Assembly (NCBI GenBank): GCA_022837595.1
Contig: JALHFX010000047.1
Location: 1-41,897, forward strand
From: Propionibacterium sp.
GTDB taxonomy: Bacteria; Actinomycetota; Actinomycetes; Propionibacteriales; Propionibacteriaceae
Length of the DNA stretch: 41,897 bases
Direction of reading: 5' to 3'
Shown here: positions 15,932 through 25,659 of the stretch, piece by piece
How positions within the stretch are numbered: position 1 is the stretch's first letter
Layout: each line of letters begins with the position of its first letter
Translations under genes and position numbers: made by a program
The notes under the pieces: model-generated
Told to the model about the DNA's origin: nothing
Databases searched by the model: none
The model's input: only the letters and a program-made list of their open reading frames with translations

Positions 15932-17759
15932 GCTCGCGGAACAGAGACGCCTCGCTGTCCTTGAGAGTTGCGATCACAAGTGCTCGGTCCAGATAGCGGT
16001 TGCCGCGCTCACAAGAGGTCTCGGAGACGAACGTGCACGAGTGGCATGCGGCGGCATGCAGTGAACGATCCTTACTCGGATCATGCTCGGCGCACAGAGG
16101 GTCGGACGAGCAGATCAAGGCGCGTTCGAACGCTTGGTCGAGCAGCCTCCCGAGGAATTCCGGTTTGCCGAGGTCGATCAAGCCGCCGAGAGTGCCGTCC
16201 GAGTCAGCGGCAGCGGTGTAGAGGAGGATGCCTGCCATTGGTGCCTGGGGATCGGAACTCGCGTAGACCCGCTCTCTGATGCTCGCGGCGTTGTATCCAC
16301 ACTCAAGCGCCAGCTCACGAATGAGGAGGTGGGCGATCGTGTGAAGCATCGTGTATCGACTCGGAGGGAACCCAGCATCCGGCTTCAGGTGACGTGCGTT
16401 GCGCCAGCCCTGATGACCGGCAAACAACGTCTTGTCGCGCTCGGCGACGTGTGCGTCGTTCTCCCATGACTGGATGACCGACTCGTTGAACTCGATGAAG
16501 ATGCCTTCGCCGTGGACCTCATTGGCTGGGACCCACTCGGTCGTGCCTCGGGTGAGGTCAGCCATCGGGGGGCGTTCGTCAGGATCGCTGGTCTCCTCGG
16601 GTGCTTCGACTCTGGTGTATCCGACAAGGGCGTTCACCTCGCGGAGTCGTTCGAGTAGAAGCACGCGCTTGACCTCGCGCTCGTATCCGGTCGGGGCCGC
16701 CACGCCTGTGCTCATGAAGTGTGGCCAGTCGCTCGGCGGGTTCTGCGAGGTCAGCACCTCCCACTCGGGCCCCTTGATGTCGCCTTCTGAGACGACCTCA
16801 ATCGCCTTGCCTGAACTCCGGTGCTGGATCGCTTGCCAAATGCTCGGAATGTCCCACTTGTCGATACCTGGCAAAGCGCAGGTGCGGACAAGGGTCTTCA
16901 CGATGCCTTTGAGCTCGGCCTCATCTTCGACATCGGCAAAGTGCTCCCATCCGTCGAGAACCAACTGGCTGAGCTGGTTCTTCTCCAGCGGGATCGCCAG
17001 AACTGAAAGGGTGACGGGGAACCAGCTGTTGGTGGCGCCCAGCAGGATCGTGCGCGGCTCTTGCGTGCAGTCTTCGTACGAGTCGAGATGCGGATGGCGT
17101 CCTCGGCACCCGGGCAGGTTGTCTGCAGCGTCCTTGCCGAAGGCGTGAACGAGCGAGCGAGCGTTGCCACAGGTGTCGCACTTCACCCAGAGGTTCTCGG
17201 TCTGGAGAGATGCCCCGCGCTCGAAGAACCGGAACGTACCCTTGCAGTCCGTGCCGCCGTGAATGAACCAGTTCCAGGGGAAGTCGTCGAGGTGACCGTT
17301 GCGACAGGCGAGGAGGAAGCGTGCCGGCACGGCGTCGGCGTGCTTACCCTTGTCGCAGTTCGTGTGTAGGAAGTGTGTTCGTTCGGGACGATAGGGGAAG
17401 CTCTTGATGTCGAAGAGTCCCGAGTCGTATTCAGCGAGAAGTCCGCACTTGATGCAGCGCAGCCATCGTGGGAACGGGCTGACCGGCACTCCGACGCGAC
17501 CTTCTGCTGAGAAGGGGTCAGGACGGTCTTCCTTGAGGAACGGCGGGATGCGCAGCCGCTGCACTTGAGGGCCAAGGACGCGCTTGACCTCGGCCAGAAG
17601 CCGAGCCTCTTCAACGGGAGGGCAACGATTCGGGTCCCACTTGTTCAGCCCCATCGTCACGACCGACAGGTTCGGTAGATCGACAATCGAGCCCGGCCCG
17701 TACGCCCAGAGCAGCTGGCTCGGACGCACCTGCCCGACAACGTAGTTGTTCGTGCTCAT
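15921..17759 (-). CDS. drmB: DISARM protein DrmB (DUF1998)
   Basis: A 612-residue protein of the DUF1998 type. The N-terminus (VGQVRPSQLLWAYGPGSIVDLP) and the C-terminal cysteine cluster (ICSSDPLCAEHD, AACHSCTFVSETSCERGN, around residues 560-595) are hallmarks; additional CxxC pairs occur at LRCIKCG and VKCDTCG and probably bind zinc. DrmB forms a complex with the helicase DrmA that recognises and processes unmodified phage DNA. The ATG overlaps the drmA stop by 4 bp, so the pair is translationally coupled. The length is normal for the family. Confidence 0.92.
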   Translation of the reverse strand: MSTNNYVVGQVRPSQLLWAYGPGSIVDLPNLSVVTMGLNKWDPNRCPPVEEARLLAEVKRVLGPQVQRLRIPPFLKEDRPDPFSAEGRVGVPVSPFPRWLRCIKCGLLAEYDSGLFDIKSFPYRPERTHFLHTNCDKGKHADAVPARFLLACRNGHLDDFPWNWFIHGGTDCKGTFRFFERGASLQTENLWVKCDTCGNARSLVHAFGKDAADNLPGCRGRHPHLDSYEDCTQEPRTILLGATNSWFPVTLSVLAIPLEKNQLSQLVLDGWEHFADVEDEAELKGIVKTLVRTCALPGIDKWDIPSIWQAIQHRSSGKAIEVVSEGDIKGPEWEVLTSQNPPSDWPHFMSTGVAAPTGYEREVKRVLLLERLREVNALVGYTRVEAPEETSDPDERPPMADLTRGTTEWVPANEVHGEGIFIEFNESVIQSWENDAHVAERDKTLFAGHQGWRNARHLKPDAGFPPSRYTMLHTIAHLLIRELALECGYNAASIRERVYASSDPQAPMAGILLYTAAADSDGTLGGLIDLGKPEFLGRLLDQAFERALICSSDPLCAEHDPSKDRSLHAAACHSCTFVSETSCERGNRYLDRALVIATLKDSEASLFREHGA

Positions 17760-20700
17760 GGGGTGCCTCCGTCCGTCGCCTGCGGACGTGGCTTCCAGGG
17801 CGGAGCATCAGCAGTCCGTCTGGCAGCATCCATGACGAGTTGCACGCCGGGCTCGACCTCGCGCATCGACATAGGCACGGTGAACTCATCCCAAGCTTGG
17901 GCACCGGGCTTCTTCAACAATGCGACTACGTCCCCTTGGCCTCGCTCGGTCTCGTATCCGAGTCGCCGTCCTCCCATCGCCGACTCTTTCGCCCAACGAT
18001 CGGTGCGATCTCGCGCCATACCGACGACAAGGTCTCGCGCAGCCTTGTCCTTCGCCTTCCAGGCCCGTTCCGAGACGGCCTTGATTGCCTGGGTCGCTTC
18101 TGGACCGGCAGTCTTCTCCATAGCCTGGGCGCCTAGATTCGGGTTCAGGCCGTCGTTGCTCAGGCGCATCAGGCTGACCATCGTTCCAGTGAGGGCTCGG
18201 TCGAGCGCCCGTGGCGCGAACGGTGTCACTGACTGCGCTTCGACGTGCTTGTAGAACGTCGAGTGGTAGTGCTCGAAGGTCTCGTAGTGCGAAAGGTCGC
18301 GCGGCCTGCTCCACGTCAGCACGGTCACCACGAGGCCCGGGAAAGCGCGACCGACGCGGCTCGTTGCTTGGATGTACTCAGCCGTGTTCTTGGGCTGTCC
18401 GTTGACCACCATGAGCCCAAGGCGGTTCACGTCGACACCGACCGAGAGCATGTTCGTCGCCAGAACAATGTCGTACGCTCTCGCCTCACCCGTCTCCCAC
18501 TTCTCCTTGAACGGAAGTTCCAGGCGGTCAAGCTTCTGAGGAATCTCCTTGTTCGTGACGCGCGAAGTAAGCTCATCTACCTGGTTCACCGAGCGCTGGG
18601 TCAAGCCAGGGCGACTTACATCACTCATCTCCACTCGATACGCACGAGTCTGCACGTCGTCTTCGGCGAGCCGCCTCATGCCGCCAAGTTCGCGCAGCGA
18701 GTTGAAGTAGCCAACGAGCGTCATGTAGGGGTCCGCAGCGGCGCCGAAGTCCTGGAAGAGGGTTTTAGCCGCAGTGAGCAGTGCAACGTATACCCGGATG
18801 AGCACCGCAGGGCGAGAACTGCCGGGCGAGCAGATGCCAAGATAGAGCCTTCCTGGCCTGTCCTCGGTAGAACGTTGGACAGAGAAGAAGTTGTCCTCGA
18901 CATCTAGCCCGTGCGGCGGGAAGATCGCCACCTGACGCAGGAACACGTTGTTCACCTGTTCCTCGGCCTTGCGGACGGTTGCGGTAGAAGCGATGACCTT
19001 CGGTCTGACCTTCTTGTCACCCAACGTCCATGTGGAGAGTTCGTCGACGGCCGTTTCATAGACGCCGACCATCGTCCCGAGTGGCCCGCTGATGAGGTGG
19101 AACTCGTCTTGGATGATGAGGTCGGGTGGCCGAAGCGGGGAGATCACCTTCACTCGCGTGGCAGGCTTGCCTCGTTCAGCCCTGTGATTGCCCTGGCATG
19201 GACTACCGGGCCACAGCAGGCCATGACGCGGGCACTCCAGAGTGGCTGCGCCGAACAGTGTCCGAGTCTCGCCACGCCATGCCATCATGGCGAACTTGTC
19301 AACGGTCGCGATGAGCATCGTCGGAGGACGACGATAGATTTCCTCGTCCACGACAACCACTGGCAGACCCAGCTCCGGGTACTGGGCCTTGGAGAACTCG
19401 CACCGGCCATACTTGTCGCTGCAATAAATGTATGTTCGGGCAGCGCCGGGGTACTTCTCGACGGTGATGTCACGACCAGGATTGATTGCGGAGCCACACC
19501 AGGGGCAACTCGTCAACTGGGCAGGCGTTGATCCAGTGTCGCGCCTGTTGTCTCGCTCCTTCTCGATTGCGTCGTGGCTGTCCTCTGTGCGGTTCGGAGT
19601 GACGCTCCCGCCCACCCAAAGCCCGAGAGTGAACGGCTCAGTTCCCCAGACGTCCGGAGCTTGCTTACGGAGCAACTCCATAGCGCAGATCAGCGTCGAG
19701 GCACGTTGGAACTGCTGCAAGGTGAGCAAGCGAAGGGTATATCGCATGATGACGGCGAGGCCCCGTCCGGCGTCTACGCCGCCGAGCGTGCCTTGGAGCC
19801 TACGAATCGACATCGCGAAAGCTGCCACGCCGAGGTACGCCTCCGTCTTCCCGCCACCGGTCGGGAACCAGAGCAGGTCGGCATAGGCAGCCAACGGCTC
19901 GGTCCGGTCTGAGTGCGTCGGGTCGGCCAGAGCCGGGACGGAGAGGAGCAGAAAGGCGAGCTGGAATGGATGCCAGGTGCGGTTCGCAGGGGTGTTCAGT
20001 TCGTCTGCCGTCACGACTTCGCCCTGTCGGCGCTTGCGGGCATAGATGCTCCGCACACGCTGCTGGGCCATCGCGCGGTTGGCAAACCGGAACGCAGACA
20101 TCGCGTCCTCGTTGCTGTGGAGCGTTGAGATGCCTTCTTTGAGCCGCGCGAGAACCAGATCGCAACGTCCCAGCGCCTCAGCCGCCTGGGCGTCGTAGCC
20201 CTCGACCGCAACCCCGATCACGGCGCGGCTCTCCTCGATCCAGTCCTCGTAGTCGCCCGCGAGAACAGTCAGGGCCGCGAGCAACTCCTCGTCGGTGAGC
20301 TCCGCTGGATCGGCCAGCTTCTCCATGTCAAGCAGCCCTTGTGTACGCAGGGCGCGGAGCGCAGCGCGGTCGGCCGGGTCAGCCCCCGGTGCCTCTGTGA
20401 TCTGGATTTCCTCGTCGGGGATGACGGCGGTGCGTATCTCAGTCGCCAACTCGGGATTCGCGGGATCGACGGCCGCGTGCACCGCGATGCCGTGCCCGGT
20501 CGCAAACTCAACGCGCCTGCGATAGATCATCTCCAAGGACAGACGTTCCTCGTCGTGCTGTTCCGTCTGGAGCAGCGGACGGCGCCGGAAGATCGAGTTC
20601 CCTGCGGCATCACGGACGACGATCTCCGGCTGAAACACCCACGCTTGGTCGCGGTTCTGCCGAGGCTCAGTCTGCCCATTGACCAAGAACAGCGTGACCA

Positions 20701-21640
20701 GACGATCACCCTGCCCAAGCGGCTGGCTCACGCTCCCTTGGAGCCGAACCTCCGGCACCGCATCATCCACCGTCGTCGGCGTCAACGAGCCTTCGGAGAG
20801 AACCACCGTGATCGTTCCGCCCGCAGGCAAACGCTTCCAGCAACGCTTGCCCGTGTCCTCGGTCTTGGCTCGAACGTAACGTCCCCACGAGACAGCCACC
20901 TCGACGGCCGCTTGGTCGTCCGCAACGCAGAACGTGAGGCCCATCGACGACGGCACGAGCGATTGGCTCTCCGAAGGATTGACTTCCGGCTCGTCCTCCT
21001 CCTCAGCAGGACTCGTTGCCGGTACAGCATCGCGGCTTATGTGGGCCTCGTTGCCGTACACCCGCAGATCATCGGGAGTGTCGCCGTCAGGTACGTCCTC
21101 TTCCGCGAGCTCCGTCGTAGTCGGCGCATCGTGCGATGGGTCAAGCGGGGCCAACTTGCCAACGAGGTACCGATCTCGGACGCTCATACCCACAATCTCC
21201 TCGTGCGGGCCATTGGCTGGGCCAAGTAGGTCGTCTACAACAGCGAAGCGGAGGAGGTCACGGACGTACGCCTGCTCAGCCTTTGAGGTGCCCGCCAGCC
21301 TCGGCAGAGCGTCGAAGCTCTCACCAGTCAGCCTGGTAACAGCACCGTCGAAGACACCCCACTCGACACGGGAGATGAGAGGTAGAGCGGCGCCGGTCAA
21401 ACCCACATCTTCAGCCGACACGGGCTCGGCAGCATGAGCAACCCCATCGAGATGAACCGTGACTTCGCCCACGGACTCCCTCACCCGATACACCCGACCC
21501 ACAGCGAACGCCGACCCGTCAGCAACCAGGAGTAGCCCGTCTCCTGCCTTGACCGCGACAGCGCCATCAGCCGTCGCAAGCTTGATTACGAACCCATGAT
21601 GCTTCGCTGACTCGACTGTGACGGCCCAAGCGTTCTGCAT
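17756..21640 (-). CDS. drmA: DISARM helicase DrmA
   Basis: A 1294-residue SF2 helicase. Walker A is PTGGGKT (593-599, K598), the DEAH-like motif is DEFH (845-848), and the C-terminal helicase motifs include TNMLSVGVDV and QATSRVGR. The first 500 residues hold a beta-rich N-terminal region and an acidic linker (EEEDEPEVNPSESQS). Four cysteines at SCPWCGSAIN and YCSDKYGRC suggest a zinc ribbon between the helicase lobes. DrmA is the motor of DISARM. I chose ATG at 21640 because GAGGAG lies six bases upstream; the frame also offers GTG at 21658, inside that ribosome site. Stop and drmB start overlap. Confidence 0.93.
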   Translation of the reverse strand: MQNAWAVTVESAKHHGFVIKLATADGAVAVKAGDGLLLVADGSAFAVGRVYRVRESVGEVTVHLDGVAHAAEPVSAEDVGLTGAALPLISRVEWGVFDGAVTRLTGESFDALPRLAGTSKAEQAYVRDLLRFAVVDDLLGPANGPHEEIVGMSVRDRYLVGKLAPLDPSHDAPTTTELAEEDVPDGDTPDDLRVYGNEAHISRDAVPATSPAEEEDEPEVNPSESQSLVPSSMGLTFCVADDQAAVEVAVSWGRYVRAKTEDTGKRCWKRLPAGGTITVVLSEGSLTPTTVDDAVPEVRLQGSVSQPLGQGDRLVTLFLVNGQTEPRQNRDQAWVFQPEIVVRDAAGNSIFRRRPLLQTEQHDEERLSLEMIYRRRVEFATGHGIAVHAAVDPANPELATEIRTAVIPDEEIQITEAPGADPADRAALRALRTQGLLDMEKLADPAELTDEELLAALTVLAGDYEDWIEESRAVIGVAVEGYDAQAAEALGRCDLVLARLKEGISTLHSNEDAMSAFRFANRAMAQQRVRSIYARKRRQGEVVTADELNTPANRTWHPFQLAFLLLSVPALADPTHSDRTEPLAAYADLLWFPTGGGKTEAYLGVAAFAMSIRRLQGTLGGVDAGRGLAVIMRYTLRLLTLQQFQRASTLICAMELLRKQAPDVWGTEPFTLGLWVGGSVTPNRTEDSHDAIEKERDNRRDTGSTPAQLTSCPWCGSAINPGRDITVEKYPGAARTYIYCSDKYGRCEFSKAQYPELGLPVVVVDEEIYRRPPTMLIATVDKFAMMAWRGETRTLFGAATLECPRHGLLWPGSPCQGNHRAERGKPATRVKVISPLRPPDLIIQDEFHLISGPLGTMVGVYETAVDELSTWTLGDKKVRPKVIASTATVRKAEEQVNNVFLRQVAIFPPHGLDVEDNFFSVQRSTEDRPGRLYLGICSPGSSRPAVLIRVYVALLTAAKTLFQDFGAAADPYMTLVGYFNSLRELGGMRRLAEDDVQTRAYRVEMSDVSRPGLTQRSVNQVDELTSRVTNKEIPQKLDRLELPFKEKWETGEARAYDIVLATNMLSVGVDVNRLGLMVVNGQPKNTAEYIQATSRVGRAFPGLVVTVLTWSRPRDLSHYETFEHYHSTFYKHVEAQSVTPFAPRALDRALTGTMVSLMRLSNDGLNPNLGAQAMEKTAGPEATQAIKAVSERAWKAKDKAARDLVVGMARDRTDRWAKESAMGGRRLGYETERGQGDVVALLKKPGAQAWDEFTVPMSMREVEPGVQLVMDAARRTADAPPWKPRPQATDGGTP

Positions 21641-21662
21641 ACTCGTCTCCTCTTTCACCGGC

Positions 21663-24600
21663 CTAGCTTGCCTTCGCGGCAGGGTGCCTCAGGGAAGCCC
21701 GAAGGTTCTCCTCACGGAGAAGAACAAGCAACTCATCGCGTGCTTGCGGGCCAATGGTCCAGCGGGTCATTCCGCGGTAGTCATGGAATCCGGCATCTAA
21801 GCGCAAGTCGCCCCAACCAAACGCTGCGGCCGTCGCTTCGTCGACCTTCATATGAATGGTTCGCAGCCGCTGAACATCCGAGTCGCCCGAGCAGGCAGGA
21901 TCGTTGATTAGGTTGTAAAGCGCCGTAAGTCCGAGTTGTCGTCGCATCATGATCTCGGTCCGAGTGTCTTGCAGCGACTCTCCAACGTCCTCAAGTTCGG
22001 ACGTCACCTGCGGCAGTGGCAATGAACCGAATACCACTGACGGGTTATACCTGAAACTCTCTCCCAGCGTTGATCCCCACTTAATCGCCCACTCGGCGTG
22101 GATCGAGGACGACAGAATGGCCTGCAGCCCAAAGCTTTCCGAGCAGAACACCCGCAGAGCGCTAGAGGGAAGATAGTGAGCAGGCACGCGCACTGGGACG
22201 AGCCACTTCGTGTGACCAACTATTGTGAGGTATTCTGAAAGATCAGCGAGTCGTCTCCGCATTTCGAGCCGAGGGTTCCAATGCTTCCACCACTCATTCA
22301 CCATCCGCGGGTATTTTGCGGCATCCTTATTGACCCGTTCCGGGAGGATTGTCTTCTTGGCCAGGTCCCAAACCGCCGAATACTGTGAGGCTTCGTCGGC
22401 AGACATCTCCCCAAAATCAATGACGAACCTGCGTGGAGTGTGGTCTGGCGTATCCGTCACATCATGGCCATCGAGATACGGTGCGAGAACTTCTGCCGAA
22501 CTCGGGTCCTGTGCGATCAGGCCATCCCGCCTCTCGGAGGAGATGACGAAGCCTTTTCCTTGCGGAATCACCCCTTGGTGACAGATGCCCGAGTTCGCTT
22601 TGAGACGGATTGGCAGCGCGGAATCATCCTCATCGGGGTCGAGATGTGTGTTGATGGAGGTGACGACAGCGCCATCATGGCGGACCGCTCCGGACCAGGA
22701 CCGCGCCAGCCAAACAGCTGAGTAAAGCGTTTGGGCCTTCCCTGGCCATGCCTTTGAACGAATGGCGGACATGATCGTGAAAGCTTCGGAAGTCTGCCGT
22801 TCAGTCAATTGAACCAGTCCCACCTCTCGGCTGACGCCCTCTGCGATAGCCTTCGACGCGATCATCCCGAGCATCCCGCTTTGGGGCTTCACCAGTTGTG
22901 CAAACCGAAGCATGAAGAAGACGACCAAGTCGCACTTGCCCCGCTTCTTCGGGGACAGGAAGGCCGACACGTACTCGCGCTGGTCTTCGCCGATGGCACT
23001 TGCGATCCTCTTGTGTGCAAGGAATGGAGGATTGCTCACGATCGCATCGAACCCACCGAGCGCGAACACCTCGGGGAACTCCAAAGCCCAGTGGAACGGT
23101 TTGCCGTATCGCTCTCGGCCAGATGTCTCCGTGCCACCACCAGCAAGTGACTGGTGCAGTCGGATAGCTTCATCGCGTCCTTCGGCGTCGAAAACGGCTG
23201 CCGCTTGGAGCGCCAACGAGTCGCATACCGAGTTGAGGCTTCTGGAACGAGGGCCAAGCCGCATCGCCTCGGAAACCAGCGCGTCGGCGACAACCTCGAC
23301 AGCACTCACGATCTCCCTGGCCTGTGCATCCAAGGCCGCTCGCGCTTGTACATCACTGATGTCGAGTTCGCGAACCCCACGGAGGTGCTGGCGAACCTCA
23401 ACGGCGCGTCTCACCGCGCCTTCCACCACGTCATCCAGGAGTCCGGTCTGACGACTACCCGCAATCGGGTTGAGCCGCATCTGTACCAACTGTTCTGCGC
23501 GGTGGACTCCGACCAGGCTGTTGCCTGCGCGCAGGTTGTGGTCAAGAAAGCCGAAGGGCTTTCCTTGGGCAAGGGTCACGAGCCAGATGGACAATTTGGC
23601 AAGTTCGGCCGCGAGCGGGTTGATATCCACTCCGTAAAGGCACCGTTGAGCAACGAGTCTCCGCGCGACATTGACGCGTTCATCAGGTGGGGAAGGTAGC
23701 GGATCGTCCGTCCCTAGCTCCTCGACGACTTCTCCGTCGATGTTTACGAACCTTCCTCCGTCTTCAGCGGTTGCCCATGCCTCAACAAGACGGTCGCCTA
23801 GGTATCGGCATGCCTGGACCAGGAAAGCGCCAGAACCCATAGCTGGGTCACAGACCCTGATGTCGAGTAGTGCCTCCGCCGACTTGAGTACCCACTCGCC
23901 TCGCGGTCGTCCTTCGGCGGGACCAAGGTTGACGATGGGTTCGAGCGCGACGTTCACAATCTGCTCAGTGAGTGACCTGGGTGTGTAATGCGTACCCGTT
24001 TCCCTTCGATCGACTCCGGGCGTGACCATGAAGGACCGTGCTCGGTAAATGATCGCTTCGCCCCAAGCATCGCTTCTCACAAGGTTGGCGAACGGCGCAA
24101 TGCGGTCCGCAAGCGCCTGATCCCCATTGACAGCGCTCAGGACACTGGCTCGTACTGGGTCAGGAATGGGTCTCGTGAGTTCATTCCTGATCGACGATGG
24201 CGTCCTTCCACTCGCTGCCGTGAGTCGATCGATCAGCCCTTCTACACCGTCGAATCGCAGTGACTCCAAAGACGTCAAGTCGAAAGTGGGATACCGGTTC
24301 TTTGCCGAGCCCTTGAGGCCAAGGGTCGTGTCTGAGACTCGAACTACCGTGTGGTCGAGGAGGCCTTCGTACACGTGCCCGATCTGCTCCACGTCCAGCG
24401 CCCGGTAGGACAAGGCGAGGGCTCCGCGCGGGTGCTCCAAGACTTGTAAGGAGGTCAGCAACAAGAGGACTGTGCGGTTGTCAATCGGGAGCGGCTGCGA
24501 GGCTGTATCGAGCCACGAACTCCCTGCGGCCCGCCCTTCGAGGAAGGGGTACCTGTCCGGGTCGAAGAGTGACCCGCCCATGGCGGGCAGCCGCAAGTCT

Positions 24601-25655
24601 TCATGCTCGATTCCTGCGTATACCGTCCGAAAGGCGGACAGGAGCCGAGCCCAAGCGTCGTATCGACGTTCGAGCACTTCTTCACCGAACTGGTCCGCAT
24701 CCTCAGCCAGTTGCCCTCGAAGTGTTGAGGCGGCAAGGTTCTGATCGTAGGCGAGATCACCAAGGAGGAGCAGACCACGTTCCTCTGCACACAAGATGAA
24801 CACGAGTCGCATCATGACGGTGAGAGACGCCTCATAGAGTTGAGCGGGCGGGACTTCGTGTAGGAGTTCCCTGTTACGGTCCTCGTCCGCCTTGTCGAGG
24901 GCTTGGATCAGGACTTCGGTTGCACGGCGAACTTGCTCGCCGAGTGTGTCAGTCACTTCCTCCTGATACTTCAATGACTCATCAAGGAGCGCATCAAGCG
25001 CTTCGGCGGGTGGGCCGAAACAGCGGCGCACTCCGAGGAGTGACTGGAAGGCTTTGAGAGTGGCTGGCTCCTGGAACCAGTAGCGGGAGTGCCATGTCGC
25101 CTGCCCCGACGGTGAGTCGGTCGGTGCGTTGACGAGCACCCAGGACTCCCCGTTGGTGACGATTCCGGCGCGCACTCCGTATGCGCGACACAGGAGTGTC
25201 ATGCGCTCAACTTCATTCGCGATCCAGCCGTCTGGGGTGGCGGCCGAGTCGAGAGGCGCGTCGGGCCGGACAACCGAGATGAACGAGCGCGGTCGAGTCG
25301 AGCCCGGTGAATGGATGATCCACGAGGGACTGAATCTCGCGGTGTCGTCAGGCGACGAGATCGACGGGAGTTCACCCGCCCACGCAGACCCAGGAGTCGC
25401 GGACTCGGCGTCGAACTCAAGTAGTTCGGTGAGGACGAGGTTCACCCAAGCGTCGTGTAGCTGGGGTAGTAGATCGTCGTCCTCATCAACGGCATCGCGC
25501 CACTCGTAGTAGGCGGCGCGAAGCAGTTGTCGTCGCGGTGTTTCAACCGAGTCGAGACCTTGGGGGAAGGCTTGTTCGAGAACTGGCAGGGTGAGGAATG
25601 GCCCGCTTGTCTCGACGAGTGAGAGCCATTCAACTTGTTGCGATGGTGTGGCCAC
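21663..25655 (-). CDS. drmMI: DISARM adenine methyltransferase DrmMI
   Basis: A 1330-residue, PglX-like N6-adenine methyltransferase. The SAM motif is DPAMGSGAF (603-611) and the catalytic motif IV is NPPF (875-878). The N-terminal 500 residues contain a large helical region with restriction-like features but I see no certain PD-ExK nuclease motif. It would mark host DNA as self. The GTG at 25655 is chosen because GAGGGGG lies seven bases upstream and it begins where sensible sequence (ATPSQQVEWLSLVE) starts; the frame continues to 25811 but that part is antisense to the drmD end. It starts 4 bp after the drmD stop. Codon use is less GC-rich than the conjugation genes. Confidence 0.92.
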   Translation of the reverse strand: MATPSQQVEWLSLVETSGPFLTLPVLEQAFPQGLDSVETPRRQLLRAAYYEWRDAVDEDDDLLPQLHDAWVNLVLTELLEFDAESATPGSAWAGELPSISSPDDTARFSPSWIIHSPGSTRPRSFISVVRPDAPLDSAATPDGWIANEVERMTLLCRAYGVRAGIVTNGESWVLVNAPTDSPSGQATWHSRYWFQEPATLKAFQSLLGVRRCFGPPAEALDALLDESLKYQEEVTDTLGEQVRRATEVLIQALDKADEDRNRELLHEVPPAQLYEASLTVMMRLVFILCAEERGLLLLGDLAYDQNLAASTLRGQLAEDADQFGEEVLERRYDAWARLLSAFRTVYAGIEHEDLRLPAMGGSLFDPDRYPFLEGRAAGSSWLDTASQPLPIDNRTVLLLLTSLQVLEHPRGALALSYRALDVEQIGHVYEGLLDHTVVRVSDTTLGLKGSAKNRYPTFDLTSLESLRFDGVEGLIDRLTAASGRTPSSIRNELTRPIPDPVRASVLSAVNGDQALADRIAPFANLVRSDAWGEAIIYRARSFMVTPGVDRRETGTHYTPRSLTEQIVNVALEPIVNLGPAEGRPRGEWVLKSAEALLDIRVCDPAMGSGAFLVQACRYLGDRLVEAWATAEDGGRFVNIDGEVVEELGTDDPLPSPPDERVNVARRLVAQRCLYGVDINPLAAELAKLSIWLVTLAQGKPFGFLDHNLRAGNSLVGVHRAEQLVQMRLNPIAGSRQTGLLDDVVEGAVRRAVEVRQHLRGVRELDISDVQARAALDAQAREIVSAVEVVADALVSEAMRLGPRSRSLNSVCDSLALQAAAVFDAEGRDEAIRLHQSLAGGGTETSGRERYGKPFHWALEFPEVFALGGFDAIVSNPPFLAHKRIASAIGEDQREYVSAFLSPKKRGKCDLVVFFMLRFAQLVKPQSGMLGMIASKAIAEGVSREVGLVQLTERQTSEAFTIMSAIRSKAWPGKAQTLYSAVWLARSWSGAVRHDGAVVTSINTHLDPDEDDSALPIRLKANSGICHQGVIPQGKGFVISSERRDGLIAQDPSSAEVLAPYLDGHDVTDTPDHTPRRFVIDFGEMSADEASQYSAVWDLAKKTILPERVNKDAAKYPRMVNEWWKHWNPRLEMRRRLADLSEYLTIVGHTKWLVPVRVPAHYLPSSALRVFCSESFGLQAILSSSIHAEWAIKWGSTLGESFRYNPSVVFGSLPLPQVTSELEDVGESLQDTRTEIMMRRQLGLTALYNLINDPACSGDSDVQRLRTIHMKVDEATAAAFGWGDLRLDAGFHDYRGMTRWTIGPQARDELLVLLREENLRASLRHPAAKAS

Positions 25656-25659
25656 GTGC